DNA of 64,000 bases. Source: Rhodopirellula baltica SH 1. GTDB taxonomy: Bacteria; Planctomycetota; Planctomycetia; Pirellulales; Pirellulaceae. The position numbers and the translations under genes are program-made. Shown in pieces: positions 54,501-63,769 of the stretch. The notes below the pieces were generated by a model. The model was not told the DNA's origin, ran no database searches, and worked only from the letters and a program-made list of their open reading frames with translations. How positions within the stretch are numbered: the stretch's first letter is position 1; each line of letters opens with the position of its first letter. Location of the stretch: NCBI RefSeq assembly GCF_000196115.1, contig NC_005027.1, positions 1,302,001-1,366,000 of the forward strand, in the 5' to 3' direction.

Positions 54501-56286
54501 GAGAACCGCCCGGGTGTTTGATGGGGTAGTCCAGTCGTGTGCTGATTCCGGTTGCCCAGTAACTCTTGCCAGGCGAAGCGTCACCGATGAAGTCTTGTCC
54601 CCATTCGTTGAACCCGAATCCCCAAGGGTTGGCGAACGCGAAGTTCACGTGGACGCCGAATTTCTTGGTCGTCGGGTCGTAGCGGAACACGCCGCCTTCC
54701 AAGTTTCGTGTCAGTCCGTAGGGGCTTTCAATTTGCGTGAACTTGAATGTGCCTTCTTGAGCATACAGGTGCCCGCCGGGTCCGAAGTCGAACGCGGCCA
54801 AACCGTGGTGCGAATCGGCGGTGTCAAAGCCGACGATCGCTCGAGTTCGCTTGTCCGCGACATCGTCGCCATCGGTGTCTTCCAAGAAGTAGATGTCGTG
54901 TTGCCCGCCAACGAAGACGCCACCACGCCCAATTTCAAACCCGGTTGGTTGATGCAAGCCGCCGGCAAACGTTTTGCACACGTCCGCGTCACCGTCACCA
55001 TCGGTGTCTTCCAGGATCAAAAGTTTGTCGTCCATCGGTGACTTGGGTTGCCAGTGCGGGTAGCTCGGCATGGTCGAGACCCACAATCGGCCCTTGGAAT
55101 CGAAATCCAAAGCAACCGGGTTGGCCAGTTCAGGGAACTGTTGCTCCGAAGCGACCAGTTGAATTTCGTAACCATCCAGCAACGTGAACGTTTTGAGTTG
55201 TTCGTCGGTCGTCAAGTATTCCAACGATCCAAGCTTGCCGCGTTTCGCGTTTGGATCATCGGGCCCACCCACGTTGGTTTTGGGAATGATGAACGGCAGT
55301 GTGTTCGAGTCATCGATCGGTTCGCTGATGTTTTCGCCACCGGCGATCGCCCACACGCGAGCGTCTCGGTTGGTTGTCATTTGGTCGAGAATCTCGAGTT
55401 CCCGGTTCATGACCGAACGGTTGTTGTAGGTGCCGTCGCTGCCGGCGGTGCCACGTTTGCCATAGATCGAATAACCGTTTACGGCTCGATAACGATTGAA
55501 CCAATGAAAGTTCTTGTCCGCGACAGCGGCCAGCAGTGCCGGTTTGGTTTGTTTAGGCACGTCGACTTCACCAAGCAGTCCACGGACCATGATCGGGGCG
55601 AGTGCAGCGTAGCCATCGGAGTTCAGGTGCCCACCGTCCAATGTCAATTGTTGTTCGCTCTGTTCAAAGAGTTGCTTGGTTGGAGTGAACAGATTGACGA
55701 ACGAGACACCATTCTTTTCGGCAACGACTCGCATCGTCCGAGCGATTTTGCTCAGTGCCGCGTTTCTCGGTTCTGCGTCGGGAAGGTTCGGATCATCGGT
55801 CGCTTCGAAGGCAATGGGTGAGACCAACGCGATGCGCGGGTTGTTCTCTCCGTTGTAGATCTGCGACTGAGTGTGTTGAATCAGCTCATCCAGTTCGCTC
55901 GTGAAGTCACGGAGGACTTTCTTGTGATCCAATCCTTCGCGAAGGCGATACGATTCGTTGTAGCCAAAGAACATAAGCACAACGTCGGCGGCGCTGTGCG
56001 TGAGATGTTCGTCGGGCGATCCAAAGTCGAGGCTTCGCAGGCGGATCTTGGGCTCGTCGCCGGGAGCACACAGGTTGCGGATCGTCAGGTCCAAATCAGG
56101 TCGCGCGGCATGCAAGAGAGTTTCAAAGTGATTCTCATGCTGCATCCGTTCGCCAAGAGCGTTGCCGATCAGACAAACGTGGTCGCCTGGTTGGAGCTCC
56201 AACGCGGGCGGTTGAGCCTGGACGATTGCGGAAGGGAAAACAAACACCAACGCCGCGGTGGCGAAGAGATAGCGAAAAGCTGTCAT
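51544..56286 (-). CDS. Giant exported SGNH-like/propeller/HEAT/cupredoxin/cytochrome c protein
   Basis: This protein of about 1,580 residues is typical of planctomycetes. The signal peptide MTAFRYLFATAALVFVFPSA starts at the ATG at 56286. An SGNH-hydrolase-like domain (~30-250) has GNALGERMQ where GDS is expected, with DGGHLNSDGYAAL in block V. A membrane-bound-dehydrogenase-type beta-propeller follows (~370-730, EDTDGDGDADVCKTFAGGLH), then HEAT-like repeats, a blue-copper domain with ligands in GMPHNLVI and YVCTFPQHWYRMYG, and a C-terminal cytochrome c motif CASCHQVAGKGG near residue 1455. It would be a periplasmic redox enzyme; the substrate is unknown. The missing SGNH Ser suggests the first domain is not catalytic. 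Confidence 0.85.
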   Translation of the reverse strand: MTAFRYLFATAALVFVFPSAIVQAQPPALELQPGDHVCLIGNALGERMQHENHFETLLHAARPDLDLTIRNLCAPGDEPKIRLRSLDFGSPDEHLTHSAADVVLMFFGYNESYRLREGLDHKKVLRDFTSELDELIQHTQSQIYNGENNPRIALVSPIAFEATDDPNLPDAEPRNAALSKIARTMRVVAEKNGVSFVNLFTPTKQLFEQSEQQLTLDGGHLNSDGYAALAPIMVRGLLGEVDVPKQTKPALLAAVADKNFHWFNRYRAVNGYSIYGKRGTAGSDGTYNNRSVMNRELEILDQMTTNRDARVWAIAGGENISEPIDDSNTLPFIIPKTNVGGPDDPNAKRGKLGSLEYLTTDEQLKTFTLLDGYEIQLVASEQQFPELANPVALDFDSKGRLWVSTMPSYPHWQPKSPMDDKLLILEDTDGDGDADVCKTFAGGLHQPTGFEIGRGGVFVGGQHDIYFLEDTDGDDVADKRTRAIVGFDTADSHHGLAAFDFGPGGHLYAQEGTFKFTQIESPYGLTRNLEGGVFRYDPTTKKFGVHVNFAFANPWGFGFNEWGQDFIGDASPGKSYWATGISTRLDYPIKHPGGSQHRRVAGEQGYDDGLVDYQTFYPKRIRPLAGCRFLSSEHFPDDVQGDFLVTNVIGDRAVLRHEVVEKDSGYEATEEPMLVGGGDGNFRPVDIEIAPDGSLYIIDWHNALIGHLQHNLRDPSRDHSHGRIWRLTHKERPLVKLPVIAKTSTPDLIDQLCSDVGRKNQRHAYRVRRELHARSTKEVIAAANAKLADCRATEDDDHDLLELLWLHQAHNQVNEELLTEVLSSDDHRARSAATRVLSYWADRIEGTTQRYEELVTDEHPRVRMEALRGVSHAVGEPWALDDQDRLIRAALRVKEMPMDHYLDYALEETMQRFEQVIASRAPYLPEDANTQTQTAHAHAGHIQPQVGYAVDQVHLLTDPGATFDGHGSKVAPYNAALPVFFDLSPEIVSYQIERLSTPVLLAVPRDSKDPKYEPLHAAILARGEVGDQDRRAALDALVALQDSDPGDVLLGVIENLDWRDKSKREVTLRAARGLSNMLLKLPAGNLESLQDRFTAAARKNDAAIAPIALAGLIVAGDDVASFELTKRSDAAKVNWLTGVAMLPDRLDRESQRERVVDLMSNSDKKEVVAAAIRTLAVVPGDWNDTFERVGNLACEGYREDGITTLLAIPKKAYQPETSLKLARYLVNFAERTKARNRTSDSFIDAMQVADRAIAKLPTKTAKQFRDRLREITVRLVRIKTVDEEMRYDVPYFAVEAGRPVQVVLENHDGMPHNLVITVPGELKKVAELGLQAGPRGGFQGKQYVPDSELVLHSTDLVASNEKEALTFTAPTEPGEYPYVCTFPQHWYRMYGVMVVVEDLDAYNSAPYEPADPIGNNRSFVQAWTIDDFAGDKLTEGLRGRTAEIGQKIFEQATCASCHQVAGKGGQIGPALDEVVSKWKGDSREVLKEILHPSDRIDDKYAMHLVLTADGQTFSGLLVEETDDVVKLLANAEAKEPTVIEQNEIEQMVKTSTSMMPKALLDQYTEDEVFELLNYILSNQK

Positions 56287-56579
56287 CGGTTGGGGATTCA
56301 CAAGACAGGAGGTGGGATGATGGCGAGACACGCATGGTTGCCAGATGGCGGACCATTCATGCAATTTACAACAGTCGCGAGAGCGACGTGTTTAGGAACA
56401 GGGATTGTTACACGACTTCGATGAATTCGTGTTGCGAGTCCCGGAGAATCGCCCAGCGATTGTGCTGATTCGACGCTTCGTTTTCAACGACTACGTTCAA
56501 ATATCCAGAGGTGGCGGAATTCGTTCTCGAAGAGAAGCGAATTGCGTCGTTGTGTTTCGGCGACAATCTCAACGCGATA
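56287..56579. other. Intergenic, no gene seen
   Basis: Just under 300 bp separate the giant exported protein from the sulfatase gene upstream on the same strand. The sequence has no repeats of the dispersed families and no credible ORF. The promoter of the giant gene should lie here. Confidence 0.35.
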
Positions 56580-58514
56580 TCACGGCCGATCCAGATGATC
56601 GAGGTGCTGCTGGATCAAACCTTTCGGATCCGGATTGAACGGCAGGCGAAACAATTTGGAACTCATCGGGTACGGATTGCCCGCCAACGCGTTGACATGC
56701 CGCACCATGTTGAAGATTTGCAAGGCCTCCGTCGGTGACTGACTCAGTTCCAGCGTTCGTTGAAAAATCGGCCGAGGATCTTCGACTTGCAGAATCGCGG
56801 CGAGTTGAGCGGCTCGCGATGCGACCAGTGGCTCGGTATCGAGTGTTCGGCGATGCAGCAACTTGACGAACGTCTCGTCCGCCGCCATGTCTCGGTTGGC
56901 CGATCGATTCCATGCCGCGATGGAACTGGCCGCGACCAATGCCCAATATCGCTCGAGCTTATCTCCGCTGTTGATTGCTGATAGCAATGCCTTGTTGGCT
57001 TGCTCCCATGGCATCACTGCGATGTTGGCGGTGTCGATGTAGCTGGCAATCTCACTTGATAAGCGTTTGCCGTTCTCGACTGGAGCATCAATGACTTTCA
57101 GCATGCCGGCCTCGGTCAAAAAACCGAGATCATTGGTTTGCTTCAGATGCGCGTTCAGCTTGGCACGCAATTCTGTCAGTCGATCGCCGTGGGCCGGGTC
57201 ACTCGCCAAGTTGTTCACTTCATGCGGATCGTCCGCCAAGTTGAACAACAGCTCTGTTGGACGAGGCTTGAAGAACTGACTTTGAACGTTGTTGAGTTTG
57301 CCAGTGTGATAGCGGTCTCGCCACTGTTGGTACGCCAGCATTTTGTATCGATAGTCCGCCCACATCGCGTCGGGTTGGAACGACTCAAATGAGCGAATCA
57401 ATTTCCAATCACCGACTCGGATCGATCGAACCAGATCGTACTTTTCATCCATTCGGTCGGCGTAACCAAACGTCGTGTCTCGCGTGTCGACTTTTGCCGA
57501 GTCGATTCGCGGTCCGAGAAAAGCTTTGCCGTCGATCGGGCCGGCTTTGTCCAGTCGAACACCCGCCAAGTTCAATACCGTGGGGGCAAAGTCGATGAAC
57601 GAAACAAAACCCTTTGTGCGAGAGCCCAGTTCGCGATCGACCAGGTTGCGGTAGTTGTTGGGAATGCGAACGACCAGCGGCACATGCAGTCCCGCTTCGT
57701 AGATGTAGCCTTTGCCTCGCGGTAGCACGCCACCATGGTCGCCAAAGTAAAACACAAATGTGTTTTCTAGCTCGCCGGATTGTTCCAATTGATCGATCAC
57801 GCCTGCGACCTTTTCGTCGATGACGCTCATCCGATCGCGATAGAACGCGGCGGTGTGCCGGAAGACTTGAGTGTCCGGAAAGTAGGGTGGCAGCGAAACG
57901 GTTTTTGGATCGAAGTCCGTTGGCTTTTGCAACGCGTCGACACCGAAGTGCAATCTACTTTCGTGCGACTCGGCAAACGTGACGACGTGAAAAAACGGCG
58001 TCTCATTGGACGGTCGGTTTTTCCAAGACGCTTTTCGCGAGGAATCGTCCCAAGGCTCCATCCGCTTTTTCGCGTTGTAGTCCTCTTTGGAACTGTTCGT
58101 TGTGTAATACCCGGATTTCCGCAGCCACGCCGGGAACATTTCGACTCCCTCGGGCAATGTGGCCAATTCCGTGCGTCGATGAAACTGAGTTCCAATTCGA
58201 GGACCGTAGCAACCAGTGATCAACGTGGTTCGGGCGGTGGAGCAAACCGGTGCGTTACTGAAAGCTCGATCGAAGGTGATCCCGTGAGCCGCCATGGCTT
58301 CGATGGCGGGAGTCTCGACGCCGGTTTCGTCGAAGTGTTTCAAGTAATGCTTGGAATTGTCTTCCGACATGATCCAAACGATGTTTGGACGAGAGGCCGA
58401 ATTCGGGGCTTCGCTCGTTGACTCCGGTTGGGCATAAGCAACCGCGGGAGCAACGAATAGAATTGCCATCGAACAAGTGACGGCACGGAACGTCGACTGA
58501 AACATCTTGGGCAA
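56580..58514 (-). CDS. Exported formylglycine-type sulfatase
   Basis: This 644-residue sulfatase begins with a signal peptide (VTCSMAILFVAPAVAYAQ) and the metal-binding ASRPNIVWIMSEDNSKHYLK. The nucleophile motif is VCSTARTTLITG, with Cys to be converted to formylglycine. Its third position is Thr instead of the usual Pro/Ala (CxPxR). FVFYFGDHGGVLPRGKGYIY carries a second metal/active-site region. The domain is followed by a ~170-residue C-terminal helical part. It probably removes sulfate from marine algal polysaccharides or host glycans; the substrate is unknown. The anaerobic maturase was not seen in the window. Confidence 0.9.
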   Translation of the reverse strand: MPKMFQSTFRAVTCSMAILFVAPAVAYAQPESTSEAPNSASRPNIVWIMSEDNSKHYLKHFDETGVETPAIEAMAAHGITFDRAFSNAPVCSTARTTLITGCYGPRIGTQFHRRTELATLPEGVEMFPAWLRKSGYYTTNSSKEDYNAKKRMEPWDDSSRKASWKNRPSNETPFFHVVTFAESHESRLHFGVDALQKPTDFDPKTVSLPPYFPDTQVFRHTAAFYRDRMSVIDEKVAGVIDQLEQSGELENTFVFYFGDHGGVLPRGKGYIYEAGLHVPLVVRIPNNYRNLVDRELGSRTKGFVSFIDFAPTVLNLAGVRLDKAGPIDGKAFLGPRIDSAKVDTRDTTFGYADRMDEKYDLVRSIRVGDWKLIRSFESFQPDAMWADYRYKMLAYQQWRDRYHTGKLNNVQSQFFKPRPTELLFNLADDPHEVNNLASDPAHGDRLTELRAKLNAHLKQTNDLGFLTEAGMLKVIDAPVENGKRLSSEIASYIDTANIAVMPWEQANKALLSAINSGDKLERYWALVAASSIAAWNRSANRDMAADETFVKLLHRRTLDTEPLVASRAAQLAAILQVEDPRPIFQRTLELSQSPTEALQIFNMVRHVNALAGNPYPMSSKLFRLPFNPDPKGLIQQHLDHLDRP

Positions 58515-58822
58515 GACCTTTGGGTTTGCAGGCGGGACCGGTCACGATGGTGGGCGTCGATGTGAGGCAATCGCGAACGAGTGGGACGTTCTTCGATGCG
58601 ACCGGATGCCCCCCAATGTATCAGCTTGTGTTCACCAATCAGCGGAATCGGGGCCGTTCAAAACAGAAATGATTTGTCGGGCGATGAACAACTCGTCGCA
58701 CCGGAATGATCTGGCGTACGAGCTGAATCGGTGCAACTGATGCAGTTTCTCACTGGCGGATGCCAACCGTCGAAAGATGTTTGTGGTCGCGGGTGCTACC
58801 CAGTTTCGCGAAATGAAACAGA
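58515..58822. other. Divergent intergenic region
   Basis: 308 bp lie between the divergent sulfatase and tatD genes, and should hold both promoters. No credible ORF or repeat family member was noted, and no clear promoter boxes were picked. Confidence 0.35.
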
Positions 58823-59656
58823 ATGACCGACGCAGTGACCGACACATCTGTTTCCGCTTTCGATCCATCCGAGCCCCGAATGAATCCTCTGTTTGACACC
58901 CACGCTCATTTAAATTCCAAGGACTTCAACGACAACGTTGCTGAAGTGGTGGATCGGGCTCGTCAGGCTGGCGTGGTCGGTATCGGTGTGATCGGAATCG
59001 ATCTGGCGACCAGTCGCCGAGCGGTTGAATTGGCAGCAGAGTTCCCAGATATGCTCCACGCCGTCGTCGGGATTCAACCCAATTCAGTCGCCGAGTCTTC
59101 CGAAGGCGATTTCGCGGAAATTGAAAACTTGGCGTCGGCGCCCGGTGTTCGCGGGATTGGCGAAACAGGACTGGATTGCTACTGGGACGACACACCGATC
59201 GAACAGCAGCAGATTGCATTTGACCAACACATCGATCTGGCCTGTCGAACCAACCTGCCGATGGTCATTCACATGCGAGAGAGCGGCGAGCTGATTGCGG
59301 AGCAGCTCGCCCGGCAATCGCGGCTTCCCGAGGCAGTGATGCATTCGTTCACCGGTGATTGGGAATTAGCTGAGCGTTGTTTGGAGATGGGATTGATGAT
59401 CAGCTTCGCTGGGATGGTCACGTTCAAAAAGAGCGACGATCTTCGCGAGGTCGCCAAGCGAGTTCCGGAAGACCGATTGTTGATCGAGACGGATTCGCCG
59501 TACTTGTCGCCCGAACCGCTGCGAGGAAAACGGCCAAATGAGCCCGCCCGGGTGCAACACATTCTGCGTTGCTTGGCGGATGTTCGGAATGTGCCAACCT
59601 CGACCTTGGCGGAGGCAACGACCGCCAATGCGAGGCGATTTTTTAAGCTGTCGTGA
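58823..59656 (+). CDS. tatD: TatD-family metal-dependent hydrolase
   Basis: This 277-residue TIM-barrel metallohydrolase has the DTHAHLNSKDFND first metal site. GIGETGLDCYWDD carries the metal-binding Glu, HMRESGELIAEQ the next His, HSFTGDWELAERCL the fourth, and TDSPYLSPEPLRGKRPNEPA the terminal Asp. TatD family members are 3'-5' DNA/RNA exonucleases in quality control or DNA repair. The ATG at 58823 gives an 19-residue extension; MNPLFDTHAHL at 58880 is the alternative and better fits family length. It is a single gene. Confidence 0.92.
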   Translation: MTDAVTDTSVSAFDPSEPRMNPLFDTHAHLNSKDFNDNVAEVVDRARQAGVVGIGVIGIDLATSRRAVELAAEFPDMLHAVVGIQPNSVAESSEGDFAEIENLASAPGVRGIGETGLDCYWDDTPIEQQQIAFDQHIDLACRTNLPMVIHMRESGELIAEQLARQSRLPEAVMHSFTGDWELAERCLEMGLMISFAGMVTFKKSDDLREVAKRVPEDRLLIETDSPYLSPEPLRGKRPNEPARVQHILRCLADVRNVPTSTLAEATTANARRFFKLS

Positions 59657-59886
59657 ATTCAGCGTGCTGGGTTCGATAAGATCAGGGTTCGGTAAGATGC
59701 CCCGAAGAGGCCGCTGGGATCTGATTTTGTGTGCCGAATCCATCGACTCTGGATTCCCGAATCAGATCTTCATCAAACCTTCAACGAAACGGCGGTTTGT
59801 GGGTGGTGCCAAACTTCACATCTTCCACGAAACTACACGCAGATCGGAAGATATGAATCTCCTCTCAAAACGCAGCATGCGGACGA

Positions 59887-60576
59887 ATGTCAAAAACCAA
59901 AGTTCTCATCGTTGAAGATTACCGGCCGTTGGTGGAAACGCTGGAGTACCAGCTGAAACGAGCCGGCTACGAGGTCTATCGAGCTGCCGATGGACGGGAG
60001 GCTCTCAATCAGGCCAAGTTGTACTTGCCCGACGTGGTGGTGCTGGACGTCGATCTGCCAGTCTTGAGCGGTGTGGAGGTCTGCAAGCAATTGCGATCCG
60101 ATGCGACGACCAAGGACACGCTGATTTTGATGCTCAGTGCGTTGGGTGAAGAGTCTGACCAGGTGGTTGGGTTCGCAGTCGGAGCGGACGATTACGTCGT
60201 CAAACCAGTGGAGAGCTACAAGGTGCTGCTCCAGCGAATCAAGGCCTTGCTGCGTCGTCGCGAACCCAGCATGGACGATGCGGACGCGATCTCGCGATGC
60301 GGCGTGACGGTCGATCGCAGGCGTTTCGTCGCGACGATCGAGGGGGAAGCGGTCAAGCTAACCAAAAGTGAATTCCGGCTGCTCGATACTCTGATCCGCC
60401 AGCCCGGACGAGCCTTCGACCGAAGCGAACTGGTCGATGCGGCCCTGGGCGAAGACACCATGGTGCTGGAGCGAACCATCGACGTCCACGTCCGAGCCCT
60501 CCGCAAAAAAATGAACGCACACGCCGATTTAGTGGAAACCGTCCGCGGGATTGGCTACCGGTTCCGGGAGGAGTAG
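59887..60576 (+). CDS. OmpR-family response regulator
   Basis: This 229-residue regulator has a receiver domain (KVLIVEDYRPLVETLEYQLK, phosphoacceptor Asp54 in VVLDVDLPVLSGVEV, DDYVVKPVESYKVL near the conserved Lys) and a C-terminal winged-helix DNA-binding domain (TKSEFRLLDTLIRQPGRAFD, then VHVRALRKKMNAHADLVETV). No histidine kinase lies next to it, so its partner is encoded elsewhere. Downstream is a 180-bp gap with a short CAAAACGGCGTTTTG palindrome, weakly terminator-like. Confidence 0.92.
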   Translation: MSKTKVLIVEDYRPLVETLEYQLKRAGYEVYRAADGREALNQAKLYLPDVVVLDVDLPVLSGVEVCKQLRSDATTKDTLILMLSALGEESDQVVGFAVGADDYVVKPVESYKVLLQRIKALLRRREPSMDDADAISRCGVTVDRRRFVATIEGEAVKLTKSEFRLLDTLIRQPGRAFDRSELVDAALGEDTMVLERTIDVHVRALRKKMNAHADLVETVRGIGYRFREE

Positions 60577-60758
60577 GTGGGCTTTAAAGCAAAACGGCGT
60601 TTTGAGTGTCACGAAAAAGTAGAAAAATCCAAAAAACTTGGAGCAGTACGACACTCCCCCGACAGTTTGTGTACGCTCTTGGAGACGGTTTGGTAAACAA
60701 ATGCTGACGCTTCATCGACCGGGTGGTCACGTCTCTGTGTTATTTTAGTGTGCTAGTT

Positions 60759-61412
60759 ATGTTTCAGATTTCAAAGATCTACTTGGCTGCCCTTTGTGCT
60801 GTGGGCTTTTTTGCTGGTAGCTCTAACGCCGCTGTTACGATCGTAATTGATTTCGACGACGTTCAGGCTGACAACTCCGGTAGTTCACAGATCGAGATTG
60901 GTACCTCTTACAGCGAGAACGGTTTTAATCTGACGAACCCAGACAATCCACCAAATTTCGGTGCATTGTCCTACTATCAACCAGGGAATGGGAACTACAT
61001 AACGGGGTCAGGTTTTGCCGTGTTCTCCGATAATCCCGGTTCCACCGTCACCCTGACCGAAGCCAGTGCTGCGGAGTTTAGTTTGACATCAATAGACATT
61101 GGAAAACTGACCGATGGGCAGACAAGTCCTTTCTCTTTGACGTTTGTTGGGCAGCTTGCCGCTGGAGGCACTGTTGTGGAAACAGAGACGGTGTCAGTAA
61201 CTGACAACCAGTTTGGAACGATATCTTTCACAACCTTAAACGCACTGTCTTCTGTGTCATGGAGTCAGACTCCCGGGCACCAATTTGACAACATCACATT
61301 GGAGGTCGTTGCGGTGCCTGAGCCGACTTCCTTGGCGTTTCTGGGGGCTGGCTTAGGCTTCGGGGTTATTCGCCGCGTACGACGCAAGCGAATTGATGGC
61401 GTGGTTGCTTAG
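60759..61412 (+). CDS. PEP-CTERM exported protein
   Basis: This protein of about 217 residues has an N-terminal signal peptide (MFQISKIYLAALCAVGFFAG, cut near SSNA) and a beta-rich body with ENGFNLTNPDNPPNFGALSY and DNPGSTVTLTEASAAEFSLT. The C-terminal PEP-CTERM sorting signal is VPEPTSLAFLGAGLGFGVIR followed by an RRVRRKR basic end. It is exported and probably anchored or released by exosortase into the extracellular matrix. No exosortase was seen in the window. The start at ATG 60759 is preferred over the open frame to 60723. The body resembles no named enzyme. Confidence 0.88.
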   Translation: MFQISKIYLAALCAVGFFAGSSNAAVTIVIDFDDVQADNSGSSQIEIGTSYSENGFNLTNPDNPPNFGALSYYQPGNGNYITGSGFAVFSDNPGSTVTLTEASAAEFSLTSIDIGKLTDGQTSPFSLTFVGQLAAGGTVVETETVSVTDNQFGTISFTTLNALSSVSWSQTPGHQFDNITLEVVAVPEPTSLAFLGAGLGFGVIRRVRRKRIDGVVA

Positions 61413-61439
61413 TAACGTTGCGTTAACGAACGCTTGACA

Positions 61440-62447
61440 CTAGTTGCCATTGTTCGCCTCCACCAAATAGCCACCTTCGATCCGCAGTTTGTTGGCGGCA
61501 CTTTCTTTTATTGTTTTGGATCCGTCGAGTGACAAGCGGTGGATGTGGTTGATTTGCCAGCCGCTGCTTTTTAAGTCTGCGATGAGTTCTCGGCGCGAAT
61601 AGCGATGCAGGAACATGTCCGGGAGTCCTCGGTAGGCGTAGGTTGCGTCGCCGAATTCGTGGTCGCGGCTGATGATCGATTTCAGCAAGCTTTTGGCGAG
61701 CAGCCGTTTTCCGCCAGATTGAGCCAGCGATGCGTAGCGGTTGTGGACGTGCAGGAGGAGCTTGCCTCCTGGTCTGACAATGCGTGAAGCGTGTCGGAGA
61801 ACCTTCCGGCGATTCTCTCTGCCTTGGATCATGCCCAAAGTGCTGAACAGGCACACCGCTCCCGCGGCTGAATTGTCGGCCAAGCAATCGAGCTGGACCA
61901 AGTTGGCTCGGAGTGGAACGATCGATCCTGTTTGATTGCCCTGAGATTCGGCACTGGCGGATCTCGCTCGCTCGACCACGTGGTTCAGCATGGACTGAGA
62001 CAAGTCGATTGCAAGCACGACGCGGCCAAGTCGCGATAACTCAGTGGCGGCTCGGCCCGTTCCGCATCCCAAATCGAGCACCCAATTGTCTCGATCAGAA
62101 AAAACTTTTTGGTCGGCCCGACCAACCTCCCCCTCGGTAGATTCCGCTGTCTGCCGGCCGGAATCGATAGATTCAAACACCTGACGCAAGAACGTCTGGT
62201 CCAACGCACAGAGCGGCGTTTCCGCCACAAAAGCATCGTAGTGGTTGGCGATGGACCCTTGTTGGACGTATCGCCATGTTCCTGGTGCGACACCTGCTGG
62301 GCGTCGCCATTGGGATTGTTCGATTCGGGTGGATGATTCCCGTCGATCGGGATGCGAGGACTCGGCTGGTGAAGCGATTTTTTCGGGCCGAGGATCGGTC
62401 ATCGTGGCTGGTTCGATGTCAGTGGAATGGTTCGGGGGCTGTTTCAA
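61440..62447 (-). CDS. SAM-dependent methyltransferase
   Basis: This 335-residue class I methyltransferase has motif I in WVLDLGCGTGRAATELSRLG near residue 125 and VVLAIDLSQSMLNHVVERAR carrying the acidic ribose-binding residue. The central AAGAVCLFSTLGMIQGRENR and VRPGGKLLLHVHNRYASLAQ are typical. It is an AdoMet methyltransferase of unknown substrate. The C-terminal part (~residues 250-335) is a non-conserved accessory region. The N-terminal ~70 residues are Pro/Ser-rich, so the start (ATG at 62447) is less certain. It diverges from the GAPDH gene across about 100 bp. Confidence 0.85.
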   Translation of the reverse strand: MKQPPNHSTDIEPATMTDPRPEKIASPAESSHPDRRESSTRIEQSQWRRPAGVAPGTWRYVQQGSIANHYDAFVAETPLCALDQTFLRQVFESIDSGRQTAESTEGEVGRADQKVFSDRDNWVLDLGCGTGRAATELSRLGRVVLAIDLSQSMLNHVVERARSASAESQGNQTGSIVPLRANLVQLDCLADNSAAGAVCLFSTLGMIQGRENRRKVLRHASRIVRPGGKLLLHVHNRYASLAQSGGKRLLAKSLLKSIISRDHEFGDATYAYRGLPDMFLHRYSRRELIADLKSSGWQINHIHRLSLDGSKTIKESAANKLRIEGGYLVEANNGN

Positions 62448-62493
62448 AATGGACTCGCGATCTTATAATCCGCGCCCGCAGCGGACTGGGTGA

Positions 62494-63579
<1,086 letters not shown>

Positions 63580-63643
63580 GAGTGTGAAAGAGCCTCAGGA
63601 CCACAGCTCATCAGAGCAAAAGTTCTGAATTCCAATTCAAGCG

Positions 63644-63674
63644 CGGGGTGTGGTGATTCGGTCATCACACCCCG
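63644..63674 (+). terminator. Candidate terminator after gap
   Basis: A perfect 13-bp stem CGGGGTGTGGTGA / TCATCACACCCCG with a 5-base loop lies 64 bp after the gap stop. It is followed by TTTGCGTTTG rather than a long T-run, so termination may be partial or Rho-assisted. Confidence 0.55.
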
Positions 63675-63769
63675 TTTGCGTTTGATCTTACTCATGGCCA
63701 TACTCAACCTTTGATTCCGCTCCCCGCCTGTGGCCCTGTGCCACTGTGGTCCTTTCCACTCTGCATCCC

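Noticed and set aside
53971-55041. A 356-codon plus-strand ORF inside the giant exported protein
   Set aside because: Antisense to a clear propeller domain; no start signal or domain. A shadow of the minus-strand gene.
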